A stretch of DNA of 64,000 nucleotides from Polluticaenibacter yanchengensis (GCA_027854065.1 JAQGEF010000003.1:227458-291457); one strand, 5' to 3'; counted from the first letter of the stretch, positions 53,078 to 61,577 are shown. Made by a program: numbers and translations. Notes: generated from the letters alone by a model not told the origin.

Positions 53078-53932
53078 TTATTTCTTTGTAATGATTACAA
53101 AATCAGCTAGTTTCTGGTGGGCTTTTTCGTCATACTTCTCTTCATTAAAGCAGGAGATGGTGCGGACTGTCTGCCTGGTTTTTCTTAATACGCGCGCTGC
53201 AGTTCCTTCATACTCATCTGTGTGAAAGCGTCCGTTAATATGAAAGACCCTGTGTTTTTTAGAAGCTTTCAGTATATTGTAGGACATTGTGGCATCCCAA
53301 AGGTTTTGAGACTGGTACAAGTGCATATTGGGTACCATGTGTCCTCCCAGTATTTCCAGGAATTTCTCTGAATATCTACCTGTTAAAGTGTCAATAGGCA
53401 ATGGTGGGAGGTAGGCTTTTTTAGTGGCTTTCGGCAATGAGTCCAATGCCTTTAGTGTACCACGCGTCACCATATTGGTATATCTTGCCGGGCTATTGGC
53501 ACAAATCACCGGTATGTGTGCAGCTTTGGCATAATTTACCATTCCTTCATAATCCTTATAGTTATTCCAGCTACGGCTTTCTTTCTTAAAGTTCTTCTCA
53601 CTGATCCATCCGGCTAAGTATTCGTTCATTATAGGTTGTACATCTGTTTCAAACATTTCCATAGAGAATGCGAACTTTCCTTTGCTGTTCTGGTGCAGTG
53701 CTTTCAGCATATCTAATTGAAGTAAGTGGCCAATACTGTCGTTATGCTCTTCTCCCCAAAGAATAATATTAGCGCTGTCCAAATTGCTGACAAGTTCATT
53801 CCAGTTGATTTTATTCCCTGTTTTAGTGTTGTAAATTTCATAACTGGTTTCAGCCGGTGTTTGGGTAAAGGCTGATAAACCGGTACCCGCCAGGAAAAAT
53901 AATGCTAAGAAGTATCGCTTCATAAATCTCAT
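53078..53932 (-). CDS. ChaN-family (heme-binding) secreted protein
   Basis: 284 residues. Signal peptide (YFLALFFLAGTGLSAFTQ) and the ChaN domain: ILWGEEHNDSIGHLLQLDML, FSMEMFETDVQPIMNEYLAG, VICANSPARYTNMV and HINGRFHTDEYEGTA. Structurally characterised ChaN binds heme pairs through tyrosine and may handle iron; the same family has been proposed as a hydrolase fold. It lies 104 bp after the thioredoxin-fold lipoprotein gene on the same strand. Role in iron or heme handling is inferred. Confidence 0.85.
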   Translation of the reverse strand: MRFMKRYFLALFFLAGTGLSAFTQTPAETSYEIYNTKTGNKINWNELVSNLDSANIILWGEEHNDSIGHLLQLDMLKALHQNSKGKFAFSMEMFETDVQPIMNEYLAGWISEKNFKKESRSWNNYKDYEGMVNYAKAAHIPVICANSPARYTNMVTRGTLKALDSLPKATKKAYLPPLPIDTLTGRYSEKFLEILGGHMVPNMHLYQSQNLWDATMSYNILKASKKHRVFHINGRFHTDEYEGTAARVLRKTRQTVRTISCFNEEKYDEKAHQKLADFVIITKK

Positions 53933-54036
53933 GTAAATTTATTGTGTATAATAAATGGAAAACCGTAATAGGCAAAGGACGTTAAAAAATCCGGTTACCA
54001 ATTACGGTTTTAGAAATAAAAAATATTTATAATTTA

Positions 54037-54606
54037 TTATGGTGTTTTTTTAAGCAGTTCAAGTAATTCTTTTTCAGGCATAGAACTGGCGCCATATTCT
54101 ATAATCCGCCCTATTTCATTACTGCTCTGTCTTAAAATAAGAGTTGGCACATTGGTAACGCCAAATGCCTTTTCCAGGCCACCGATTGTCGTTTTGTTTC
54201 TATCTACAGCTATGAGCGTAATATCTGATTCGGGGATATTGGCGGCTTTTAAAAGGGTGAGATATTTCGGCAATATATTATGAGAATCTTCGCACCAGGT
54301 ACCGGCAAAAATGGTATAATGATTTTTACCGATTTTATTACGCATTTCCTGCACTGTTACTGAATCTGCTTTGAACCATTTTAAATTTGCTGCATACCAG
54401 TTAAAGGCGGTATCATTTATAATCTGTTCTGATGTAATTATACCTTTTAGTGTCTTTCCATCTCTTTCTGTGTTATATGTTTCAAATAACTTTATATTTT
54501 CTACAGGAATTGGTGCCGGTATTGCCACTTTTTTGCTACTACTGCAGCCGGCCAATAAGGGTATTATAGCAGTTACCAGTGCTATATCTTTAAAGTTGAT
54601 GCTCAT
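54037..54606 (-). CDS. Thioredoxin-fold lipoprotein with CxxS active site
   Basis: 189 residues. Signal peptide with a lipobox (VTAIIPLLAGC, followed by SSSKK), so it is an anchored periplasmic protein. A thioredoxin fold follows (about 85-185): YTIFAGTWCEDSHNILPKY, VDRNKTT and NVPTLILRQ. The active site is C-E-D-S, with serine instead of the second cysteine, so it cannot run a normal dithiol cycle; a monothiol or chaperone role is more likely. It lies 5 bp downstream of the MerR gene, so the two are cotranscribed. Confidence 0.82.
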   Translation of the reverse strand: MSINFKDIALVTAIIPLLAGCSSSKKVAIPAPIPVENIKLFETYNTERDGKTLKGIITSEQIINDTAFNWYAANLKWFKADSVTVQEMRNKIGKNHYTIFAGTWCEDSHNILPKYLTLLKAANIPESDITLIAVDRNKTTIGGLEKAFGVTNVPTLILRQSSNEIGRIIEYGASSMPEKELLELLKKTP

Positions 54607-54611
54607 TTATA

Positions 54612-55790
54612 TTACAAGGTATTTTTAAGTTCCAGTAAAAAGCCTTTCAGTTTTTCCAATTGCTGAATTAACTGGTGATTATCTAACGCCTTTTTATTAC
54701 TTTGGAGGTATTCTTTGGCACCTTCAATCGTAAATTTCCTTACTTTAAGCAGGTGATAAATTAATGCCAGGTTTTTAATGTCTATCGGGCGAAAATACCT
54801 GTCCCCCTTTTTATTTTTCTTAGGCTGCAGTACATTGAATTCGGACTCCCAATATCTTAGTAAAGATTGATTGACATCAAACATCTTAGCGGTTTCCCGC
54901 ATATTATAATACTGTCTTTTTTTGAGTTCTTCATCCGGCGGAATTTTTAATCCTGCTTCGGTTTCTTCTAATGAGGCAATTGTCTTTTTGCCACGATAAT
55001 TGAGTTCTTCTGATTCATCGGTAGCCGTAGATACAGCGTTCGGTGCAACCTCTTCAGTAATGAGTGTATTGCCCGATTCAGGGGTAACAATGATTTCATC
55101 ATTAGCTAAATCCTGGCTGTTCTCACCCGGCAGTTCCAATTCAACAACTTCGTCAATGACTATTGAGATATCGGAATCCTCTTTCTTAGAAGCACTGTCT
55201 GGTAGATCAAGTGTTGGTATTTCTGTATCCAGTGCAGCCATAACGGCTGTCGGATCTCCAACCAATTCAGGTTTTGCATCAATTACCGGCTCAATATTTT
55301 CAAGCGGAACAATATTGTCAGGTGATTCTGATGCCAATTCCTCCTGCTCTTGAGATTCTACAGAATTATCATTGAAAAAATAGGTGACATCATTGTCTGA
55401 ATAATCAATCAATATTTCCTCATCACCCTCGTATTCCATTAAATAAGGAGCAATGCTATCATCTTCTGTATTAACGGCACTGTTTTCAGCTTCTGAAAGA
55501 TCATTATAACTTTCAGTTTCCTTTATTTCTTCATTGTTCTCCGTAATTATTACCGGTACTGCGGGCTGGCTGGCGTTATCTTCTGTTGTTTCTTTTTTAT
55601 AATCTCCTGCTGTAATAAAAACATCTGTACCGGTAGATGGCTTTATGATAACAACACTCGTTTCGCTACTTCTCGTCAATGTGGAATTCGTTTCTTCTTT
55701 TTTGTTGTCAGGCACAATGGACTCATTCTCCTGGTTATTGTCAGGAGTTTTAGCAGGTAAACCGAATAAGTCCAATTGATGTGCTAACAT
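54612..55790 (-). CDS. MerR-family transcriptional regulator with long acidic N-terminus
   Basis: 392 residues. The last 100 or so residues form a MerR-type winged helix: YYNMRETAKMFDVNQS, SLLRYWESEF, KGDRYFRPIDIKNLALIYHL, followed by a helical tail (QLEKLKGFLLELKNTL). The first 285 residues are unlike any domain I know: rich in Glu, Asp, Ser, Thr and Pro (for example YEGDEEILIDYSDNDVTY), with no hydrophobic core, and probably disordered. Usual MerR proteins of this branch start directly with the helix-turn-helix. It starts MLAHQLDLFGLPAK. The ligand is unknown. Next gene on the strand, 5 bp away, is the thioredoxin-fold lipoprotein. Confidence 0.85.
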   Translation of the reverse strand: MLAHQLDLFGLPAKTPDNNQENESIVPDNKKEETNSTLTRSSETSVVIIKPSTGTDVFITAGDYKKETTEDNASQPAVPVIITENNEEIKETESYNDLSEAENSAVNTEDDSIAPYLMEYEGDEEILIDYSDNDVTYFFNDNSVESQEQEELASESPDNIVPLENIEPVIDAKPELVGDPTAVMAALDTEIPTLDLPDSASKKEDSDISIVIDEVVELELPGENSQDLANDEIIVTPESGNTLITEEVAPNAVSTATDESEELNYRGKKTIASLEETEAGLKIPPDEELKKRQYYNMRETAKMFDVNQSLLRYWESEFNVLQPKKNKKGDRYFRPIDIKNLALIYHLLKVRKFTIEGAKEYLQSNKKALDNHQLIQQLEKLKGFLLELKNTL

Positions 55791-56285
55791 AATACATGCA
55801 ATTTCTCAAAAAAAATAAAGAATATCAAAGATTGGGCTAAGAAGCTTTCCACAAGGATTCAACATTTTGATGTGTTACCCTGATGAATTATGTTGTATTT
55901 AAAACGAACAAGATAAAGTTTTAGTACAGAGGTAGAAAAATTTCAGGTCGTGGTACACTTTTTTTAGTGGGATTAGTGAGAATTATTCATGCTGCAATAA
56001 ACCGATTTTCTATCATTCATTTACCGCTGAAACATAATTTGATTTATCGGCACAGATGTTGATATAATCCTAAATGTCGATTGCGTTAGGGATTACAGGA
56101 ACTTCCACAGGCGATAAATCTGTATTGTACGACCAATAGCCGGCATGCCGGAAATGTTGCCGGGAGTTACTGTTTATTCAAACCTCATTGGTGGTGTTTT
56201 AACGGGATCATGTTTCTTTCCAACCCGTAATGCCAGGAATCAGGTAATGCCCAAATTTTATTTAAACATTATAAATTCATTGATT
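55791..56285. other. 495-bp intergenic region with structured segment
   Basis: Between the MerR gene (minus) and the small membrane peptide gene (plus). It contains nested pairings at 56041-56120: GATTTATCG with CGATAAATC (56112-56120), and inside it TAATCC with GGATTA (56065-56070, 56090-56095) extended by TAA/TTA. Downstream is the palindrome CCGGCATGCCGG. This could be a structured leader of the small gene. No known riboswitch is recognised, and no coding frame is convincing. Confidence 0.35.
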
Positions 56286-56402
56286 ATGCAAAACTGGTTA
56301 AGAAGTGTATTAGCAGGAGCAGCAGCTTACAAATGGGGAGGTGGATGTTTAGGTACTATTTTAGTGTTTGTAATTGTCTATTATTTATTAGGGCATTGTT
56401 AA
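56286..56402 (+). CDS. Small single-helix membrane peptide, 38 aa
   Basis: MQNWLRSVLAGAAAYKWGGG is followed by CLGTILVFVIVYYLLGHC, so a basic/Gly-rich head and one membrane helix of about 18 residues. An upstream in-frame extension to 56145 is possible but contains no protein-like pattern, so the short start is preferred. Peptides of this look, with a GGGCLGTI core, occur in Bacteroidota as short unassigned proteins. It is followed directly by a strong terminator, which supports a real transcript. Function unknown. Confidence 0.6.
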   Translation: MQNWLRSVLAGAAAYKWGGGCLGTILVFVIVYYLLGHC

Positions 56403-56416
56403 AAGGGATAGTAAAA

Positions 56417-56449
56417 GGGCCATTGATTTTTTTCAATGGCCCTTGTTTT
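56417..56449 (+). terminator. Terminator of the 38-aa peptide gene
   Basis: GGGCCATTGA, loop TTTTTT, TCAATGGCCC (56417-56442), then TTGTTTT. It overlaps the stop of the convergent sirtuin gene (56448). Confidence 0.88.
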
Positions 56450-57161
56450 ACTTCACGTGTCCGTCTTTTATGCGGTAAAGTTCTGTTTTGAATACATCTA
56501 TACCAACAGTAGCAGAATGCTCTATCCTTACAATTTTACCCACACCCAGGTTGGAAGGAATACATTTATCTATAACAAATTTATGACAGAAAGGCGGGGC
56601 ATAATGAATTAAGGATGCGGCCGGATATACTTGTAAAGAAGATCCAATTACCACAAACACATCTGCCTGCTCGCATAATTTCATTACCTTATCCATCATG
56701 GGCACTGCTTCTCCAAACCATACAATATCCGGGCGGAGTTGAGCGCCATCATTGCCTACATCGCCTAATTTTAAAGGTTTGTCATAATCATATTTTAAGT
56801 TGATATTTTTTTCACTTCTGCATTTTGATATTTCACCATGCAAGTGATAGATATGGGTACTACCTGCTTTTTCGTGCAGGTTATCTATATTTTGAGTAAT
56901 AATATGTACATCGAAATCTTTTTCCAGTTCTGCCAGTATTTTATGGGCATGGTTGGGTTCAGCTTTCAGTGCAGTTTCCCTCCGGTCATTGTAAAAAGCT
57001 AATACCAGGGCAGGATTTTTGCGCCAGCCATCTATGGTAGCAACGTCATCTACATTATGACCGTTCCACAAACCATCACTGTCTCTAAAGGTTTGTAAGC
57101 CACTTTCTGCACTGATGCCTGCCCCGGTTAATACTACTACTTTCAGTTTGTTTGTACTCAT
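56448..57161 (-). CDS. cobB: Sirtuin (NAD-dependent protein deacylase)
   Basis: 237 residues from ATG 57161 (MSTNKLKVVVLTGAGISAES). The earlier ATG at 57185 adds eight residues and is less likely. Sirtuin landmarks: GAGISAESGLQTFRDSDGLW, TQNIDNLHEKAGS, HLHGEISKC and IVWFGEAVP, with the catalytic His in LHG. Between 110 and 140, where the zinc ribbon normally has four cysteines, only one (SKC) is visible, so the zinc site is lost or altered. The enzyme removes acyl groups from lysine using NAD. Convergent with the 38-aa gene. Confidence 0.9.
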   Translation of the reverse strand: MSTNKLKVVVLTGAGISAESGLQTFRDSDGLWNGHNVDDVATIDGWRKNPALVLAFYNDRRETALKAEPNHAHKILAELEKDFDVHIITQNIDNLHEKAGSTHIYHLHGEISKCRSEKNINLKYDYDKPLKLGDVGNDGAQLRPDIVWFGEAVPMMDKVMKLCEQADVFVVIGSSLQVYPAASLIHYAPPFCHKFVIDKCIPSNLGVGKIVRIEHSATVGIDVFKTELYRIKDGHVK

Positions 57162-57185
57162 ATGTTTGTCTTTTGTATAGGTCAA

Positions 57186-57482
57186 GTGCCCTTTTACTTA
57201 AACTAAATATTGGCGTATTTACAACTTCAAAAACGGAAACTCATTTTTTTGAATTTTAATTGCAATTGTCTTAAGTTGTAAATAATCAATTTGTTATATT
57301 ATTTTATAGTTGATTAAGAACAATTTTAACAAACACTCATTACGTTGTGTAAGCTTTTTCTAAAGTTACACCAAAAAGAGTATTTATCGACTAAAAATAA
57401 GAAATTTGCAGGATAATCCTATACTCAGGAATATTAAGGAATACTTAAAAGAAACATTAATTAATAAATAGAATTTTTGAAT
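57186..57482. promoter_or_regulatory. Divergent region, sirtuin / leuC
   Basis: About 300 bp of AT-rich DNA between the sirtuin and leuC starts. No TAnnTTTG box, T-box or leucine-rich leader peptide is seen. It must hold the leuC promoter. Confidence 0.4.
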
Positions 57483-58880
57483 ATGGCAACGACATTGTTT
57501 GATAAAGTTTGGGACAGTCATGTTGTTCGTAAAATAGAAGATGGCCCGGATGTGTTTTTTATCGACCGCCATTTTATACACGAAGTAACAAGTCCAGTCG
57601 CTTTTTTAGGCTTAAAGAACAGAGGTGTAGATGTATTGTTCCCTGAGCGCACTTTTGCTACAGCAGATCATAATACCCCAACCATTAACCAACATTTGCC
57701 GGTTGCCGATCCTTTAAGCGCTAACCAGCTAAAAGCATTGGAAGAGAACTCAGCGAAATATGGTATCAGTCACTGGGGTTTAGGAAATCCGAAGAACGGT
57801 ATTGTGCACGTAGTAGGGCCGGAAAACGGGATCACGCTACCGGGCATGACTATTGTGTGTGGAGATTCCCATACGAGCACGCACGGCGCATTTGGCTGTA
57901 TTGCCTTTGGTATTGGTACCAGTGAGGTAGAAATGGTTTTAAGTAGCCAGTGCATCATGCAGCCGAAGCCTAAAAAAATGCGCATTAACGTCAATGGCAA
58001 GCTTGGTAAAGGCGTCGTTCCAAAAGATGTTGCTTTATATATTATCAGCAAACTAACCACTGCTGGTGCTACCGGGTATTTTGTAGAATATGCCGGAGAT
58101 GTTTTCGAAAATATGAGCATGGAAGGTCGTATGACCGTTTGTAATATGAGTATTGAAATGGGCGCACGTGGCGGTATGATTGCTCCTGATGAGACCACTT
58201 TCAATTACATAAAAGGCCGCGAAAAAGCCCCGTCCGGTGAAGCATGGGATAAAGCGCTTGCTTACTGGAAAACATTGAAAACGGACGCTGATGCCACTTT
58301 TGATATTGAATATACTTATAACGCTGAAGATATTGAACCAATGATTACATACGGTACTAACCCGGGTATGGGCATTGGTATCACGCATGCCATTCCAACT
58401 GCTGAAGAAGTAGGCGGTGGTAAAGCGACTTACGAAAAATCGCTGGGTTATATGGGTTTTGCGGAAGGGCAGGATATGATAGGCAAACAGGTGGATTATG
58501 TATTTATCGGTAGCTGTACAAATGGCCGTATAGAAGATTTCCGTGATTTTGCCAGCATTATAAAAGGCCGTAAAAAAGCTGATAACGTAATTGCATGGAT
58601 TGTTCCGGGGAGCCATATTGTAGAAGCTCAGATTCGCGAGGAAGGCATTTATGATATATTGGTTGCAGCCGGTTTCGAGTTGCGTCAGCCGGGCTGTAGT
58701 GCATGTCTTGCAATGAACGATGATAAAATTCCTGCCGGTAAATACGCTGTAAGCACCAGTAACAGGAACTTTGAAGGTCGCCAGGGGCCCGGTGCACGTA
58801 CATTATTGGCCAGTCCTTTAGTAGCAGCGGCAGCAGCCGTTACTGGTAAAGTAACTGATCCTAGAGAACTGCTTAATTAA
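57483..58880 (+). CDS. leuC: 3-isopropylmalate dehydratase large subunit
   Basis: 465 residues from ATG 57483 ([15 protein letters not shown]); a TTG two codons earlier is disfavoured. The [4Fe-4S] cluster cysteines sit in [15 protein letters not shown] and in [29 protein letters not shown] and [15 protein letters not shown] are also typical. With LeuD it isomerises 2-isopropylmalate to 3-isopropylmalate in leucine synthesis, and can also isomerise citramalate to methylmalate. leuD follows after a 365-bp gap filled with repeats, unlike the usual tight leuCD arrangement. Confidence 0.97.
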   Translation: MATTLFDKVWDSHVVRKIEDGPDVFFIDRHFIHEVTSPVAFLGLKNRGVDVLFPERTFATADHNTPTINQHLPVADPLSANQLKALEENSAKYGISHWGLGNPKNGIVHVVGPENGITLPGMTIVCGDSHTSTHGAFGCIAFGIGTSEVEMVLSSQCIMQPKPKKMRINVNGKLGKGVVPKDVALYIISKLTTAGATGYFVEYAGDVFENMSMEGRMTVCNMSIEMGARGGMIAPDETTFNYIKGREKAPSGEAWDKALAYWKTLKTDADATFDIEYTYNAEDIEPMITYGTNPGMGIGITHAIPTAEEVGGGKATYEKSLGYMGFAEGQDMIGKQVDYVFIGSCTNGRIEDFRDFASIIKGRKKADNVIAWIVPGSHIVEAQIREEGIYDILVAAGFELRQPGCSACLAMNDDKIPAGKYAVSTSNRNFEGRQGPGARTLLASPLVAAAAAVTGKVTDPRELLN

Positions 58881-58975
58881 GCAATGAGTGGGCAATAAAC
58901 AGATAGAACACTACTAACTATTGACAGTTTTATGCTTACTATCAGGGGTTTTCATCTTTAAAGTTCTATGATACA

Positions 58976-59057
58976 TTTATTCGGGCTACTCTGGGCTCGC
59001 TGCGCTCGGTGCTCTGGCACCAGCCGCTAAGGCGGCTGCCCGGCGTATCCCGCAGCC
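58976..59057 (-). repeat. Dispersed intergenic repeat family C, short copy C4
   Basis: On the minus strand: GGCTGCGGGATACGCCGGGC, hairpin AGCCGCCTTAGCGGCT, GGTGCCAGAGCACC, GAGCGCAGCGAGCC and the terminal GTAGCCCGAATAAA. It shares the start, the central hairpin and the TAGCCC end with C1-C3 but lacks the middle block of those copies. Confidence 0.65.
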
Positions 59058-59145
59058 TCTCGGCTATAGAATATCTATCAGGCGAAATGCACCCAGCTAT
59101 TTCCAGTAAGCACTTCGGTGCATAAAAGCTGAATAGTATAAATAG

Positions 59146-59181
59146 GGTACAAGTGAGTGACACAACGCTGCTTAATAGTAG
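59146..59181 (-). repeat. Dispersed intergenic repeat family D, copy D3
   Basis: On the minus strand CTACTATTAAGCAGC and core GTTGTGTCACTCACTTGTAC. One mismatch in the core against D1 and D2, and the same CTATTAAGCA block as D1. Confidence 0.72.
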
Positions 59182-59245
59182 TACAAACGACGGTTCAATA
59201 AAATAATAAATACAAAATATACCAAACGGTATAAAATATAATAGT

Positions 59246-59842
59246 ATGGCTTACGATAAATTTGAAATATTAAAAGACAGTGTGGTTCCATTGCCGATTG
59301 AGAATGTGGACACTGACCAGATTATTCCTGCCCGTTTCTTAAAAGCTACTAAACGCGAAGGTTTCGGAGATAATCTTTTCAGGGACTGGCGTTATAATAG
59401 TGATGATACTTTGATCCGGGATTTCGTATTGAATAATCCTATTTATAAAGGTAAAATACTGGTAGGCGGCAAAAACTTCGGTAGCGGCAGTAGCCGTGAA
59501 CATGCAGCCTGGGCTATTTATGATTATGGTTTTCGCTGTGTGGTAAGCAGTTTTTTTGCTGATATATTTAAAGGAAATGCGTTAAATATCGGTATTCTTC
59601 CTGTAACGGTAAGTGAAGCTTTCCTGGCAGAGATCTTCGGGGAAGTGGAGAAAGATGCTAATACACAGGTTGAGGTAAATTTACCGGCACAGACGATTAC
59701 CATCTTAAGTACAGGCAGCCAGGAAAGTTTTGCCATTAACGGGTATAAAAAGCATAATCTTCTGAATGGTTTTGATGATATCGATTACCTGGCCGCGATG
59801 AAAGAAGATATCAAACAATTTGCAACTGCAAGTCACTACTAA
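59246..59842 (+). CDS. leuD: 3-isopropylmalate dehydratase small subunit
   Basis: 198 residues, the usual LeuD length. It provides the small swivel domain of the aconitase-type isomerase with LeuC. Typical sequence: [20 protein letters not shown] near the start, [16 protein letters not shown] (substrate phosphate and carboxylate binding) and NGFDDIDYL near the end. It is followed by the citramalate-synthase-type gene 67 bp later. Confidence 0.97.
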   Translation: MAYDKFEILKDSVVPLPIENVDTDQIIPARFLKATKREGFGDNLFRDWRYNSDDTLIRDFVLNNPIYKGKILVGGKNFGSGSSREHAAWAIYDYGFRCVVSSFFADIFKGNALNIGILPVTVSEAFLAEIFGEVEKDANTQVEVNLPAQTITILSTGSQESFAINGYKKHNLLNGFDDIDYLAAMKEDIKQFATASHY

Positions 59843-59909
59843 AATATGGGTGATAGCGGATAGGTAGTGCTTGATATTACTTATTCACTATCATTCATCA
59901 ATCATAGAA

Positions 59910-61439
59910 ATGTCGAAGAACAAACGATTGGTTGAGATAATGGACACCACATTACGGGATGGCGAACAAACAGGTGGCGTTTCATTTTCAGCATTCGAAA
60001 AACTCACTTTAGCACAACAGTTATTAACCGAGGTAAAAGTTGACCGCATTGAAATAGCATCTGCACGGGTATCGGAAGGTGAATTTGATGCCGTAAAGAA
60101 AATTACTGCCTGGGCAAAAGACAATGACTACCTGGACAAAGTAGAAGTACTGACTTTTGTAGATGGCGATGTCTCTATAAAATGGATGCAGAAAGCCGGT
60201 GCCAAGGTGATGAACCTTTTAACAAAGGGCAGCCTGAACCACTTAACGCACCAGTTAAAAAAGACCCCTGAACAACATTTTGCTGAAATTGCTGACGTTC
60301 TTAAACTCGCAAAGAAAAAAGGAATTACCAGTAATATTTACCTGGAAGACTGGAGCAATGGTATGCGGCATTCTCAGGAATATGTATTGCAGTTTATTTC
60401 ATTTTTACAAACACAGCCGGTAAAACGGATCATGCTTCCGGATACTTTAGGTATCCTGACGCCTGAAGAATCTTATAAGTTTGTAAAATTATTGGTAGAT
60501 AAATTTCCAACCCTTCATTTTGATTTTCACGGGCATAATGATTATGACCTGGGAACAGCGAATGTAATGGAAGCAGTGAAAGCGGGTACGCATGGCCTGC
60601 ACCTGACTGTAAACGGGATGGGGGAGCGTGCCGGCAATGCGCCGCTGGCCAGCGCCATTGCGGTTCTTCATGACTTTTTACCTGAAATAGGGGTGAATGT
60701 GGTAGAAAAATCTTTGTTTGCCATCAGCAAACTGGTGGAGAGTTTTTCCGGTATCCGTATTCCGTCCAACCGGCCGGTGGTGGGTGAAAATGTTTTTACA
60801 CAAACAGCCGGCATTCATGCTGATGGTGACAAAAAGAATAAACTTTACTTCAGCGATTTAATGCCCGAGCGTTTTGGCCGCGAACGCCAATACGCTTTAG
60901 GTAAAACCAGCGGGAAAGCCAATATAGAAAATAACCTGGCCAAGCTGGGCATCCAGTTGAATGATTCTGACCTTAAATTGGTAACACAACGGATCATCGA
61001 ACTTGGCGATAAAAAGGAAACCGTTACACAGGCAGATCTGCCTTATATTATTTCTGATGTTTTAGGTAATGACAGCAATATTAAAGAAACAGTGGTGGTA
61101 GAGGATTATGTGTTGACCAGCAGCAAACGTTTACGTCCGAGTGCAACGGTTTCAGTATTTATTGATGGAGTAAATTACCAGGAGCATGACCAGGGAGACG
61201 GACAATACGATGCTTTTATGAATGCTTTAAAGCGTATTTATAAAAAGATAAAGCGGGAACTGCCAATTTTGGTAGATTATTACGTAGGTATTCCGCCGGG
61301 TGGACATACTGACGCGCTCTGCGAAACCGTTATTACCTGGAAGGGTAGCAACGGCAGAGAGTTTAAAACCCGTGGCCTGGACGGTGATCAAACCGTATCG
61401 GCCATTAAAGCCACACAGAAGATGTTGAATCTTACATAA
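59910..61439 (+). CDS. cimA: (R)-citramalate synthase-type 2-isopropylmalate synthase homologue
   Basis: 509 residues from ATG 59910 (MSKNKRLVEIMDTTLRDGEQ). It belongs to the LeuA/CimA family: a TIM barrel (FHGHNDYDLGTANVMEAV, NGMGERAGNAP), then VFTQTAGIHADGDKK and a C-terminal LeuA-like regulatory domain (YDAFMNALKRIYKK, IPPGGHTDALCET). Family knowledge of Leptospira CimA assigns R16, D17, L81, L104 and Y144 to catalysis and to the pyruvate pocket; this protein has R16, D17, L81, L104 and Y144 at the same positions. It would therefore use pyruvate and acetyl-CoA and feed isoleucine via leuCD. A leucine (IPMS) role is the alternative. Confidence 0.85.
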   Translation: MSKNKRLVEIMDTTLRDGEQTGGVSFSAFEKLTLAQQLLTEVKVDRIEIASARVSEGEFDAVKKITAWAKDNDYLDKVEVLTFVDGDVSIKWMQKAGAKVMNLLTKGSLNHLTHQLKKTPEQHFAEIADVLKLAKKKGITSNIYLEDWSNGMRHSQEYVLQFISFLQTQPVKRIMLPDTLGILTPEESYKFVKLLVDKFPTLHFDFHGHNDYDLGTANVMEAVKAGTHGLHLTVNGMGERAGNAPLASAIAVLHDFLPEIGVNVVEKSLFAISKLVESFSGIRIPSNRPVVGENVFTQTAGIHADGDKKNKLYFSDLMPERFGRERQYALGKTSGKANIENNLAKLGIQLNDSDLKLVTQRIIELGDKKETVTQADLPYIISDVLGNDSNIKETVVVEDYVLTSSKRLRPSATVSVFIDGVNYQEHDQGDGQYDAFMNALKRIYKKIKRELPILVDYYVGIPPGGHTDALCETVITWKGSNGREFKTRGLDGDQTVSAIKATQKMLNLT

Positions 61440-61441
61440 AT

Positions 61442-61470
61442 AAAAAAACAGGCAATTCGCCTGTTTTTTT
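61442..61470 (+). terminator. Terminator of leuC-leuD-cimA
   Basis: AAAAAAACAGGC, short loop, GCCTGTTTTTTT, starting 3 bp after the stop. Confidence 0.9.
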
Positions 61471-61577
61471 ATTCTTATTATGAGTTTTGATAGTATAATT
61501 ATTTGAATCCTAATCTTTACGTTAAATGGGTGATTGGAGATTTAATAGATCCAACTTTGCATATCAATATCCAAAAA

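Larger units (their letters stand above)
58881..59245. other. leuC-leuD gap with repeats C4 and D3
   Basis: 365 bp in the middle of an otherwise obvious operon. It contains repeat C4 (58976-59057, minus) and repeat D3 (59146-59181, minus). Just before leuD the sequence is AT-rich (ATAATAAATACAAAATATAC) and could hold a second promoter. No gene is seen. Confidence 0.6.

Noticed and set aside
57186-57482. Leucine attenuator or T-box before leuC
   Set aside because: No leader peptide with Leu codons, no T-box sequence and no anti-terminator pairing seen.
59910-61439. leuA as the name of this gene
   Set aside because: Pocket residues match citramalate synthase; leuA was kept only as an alternative.
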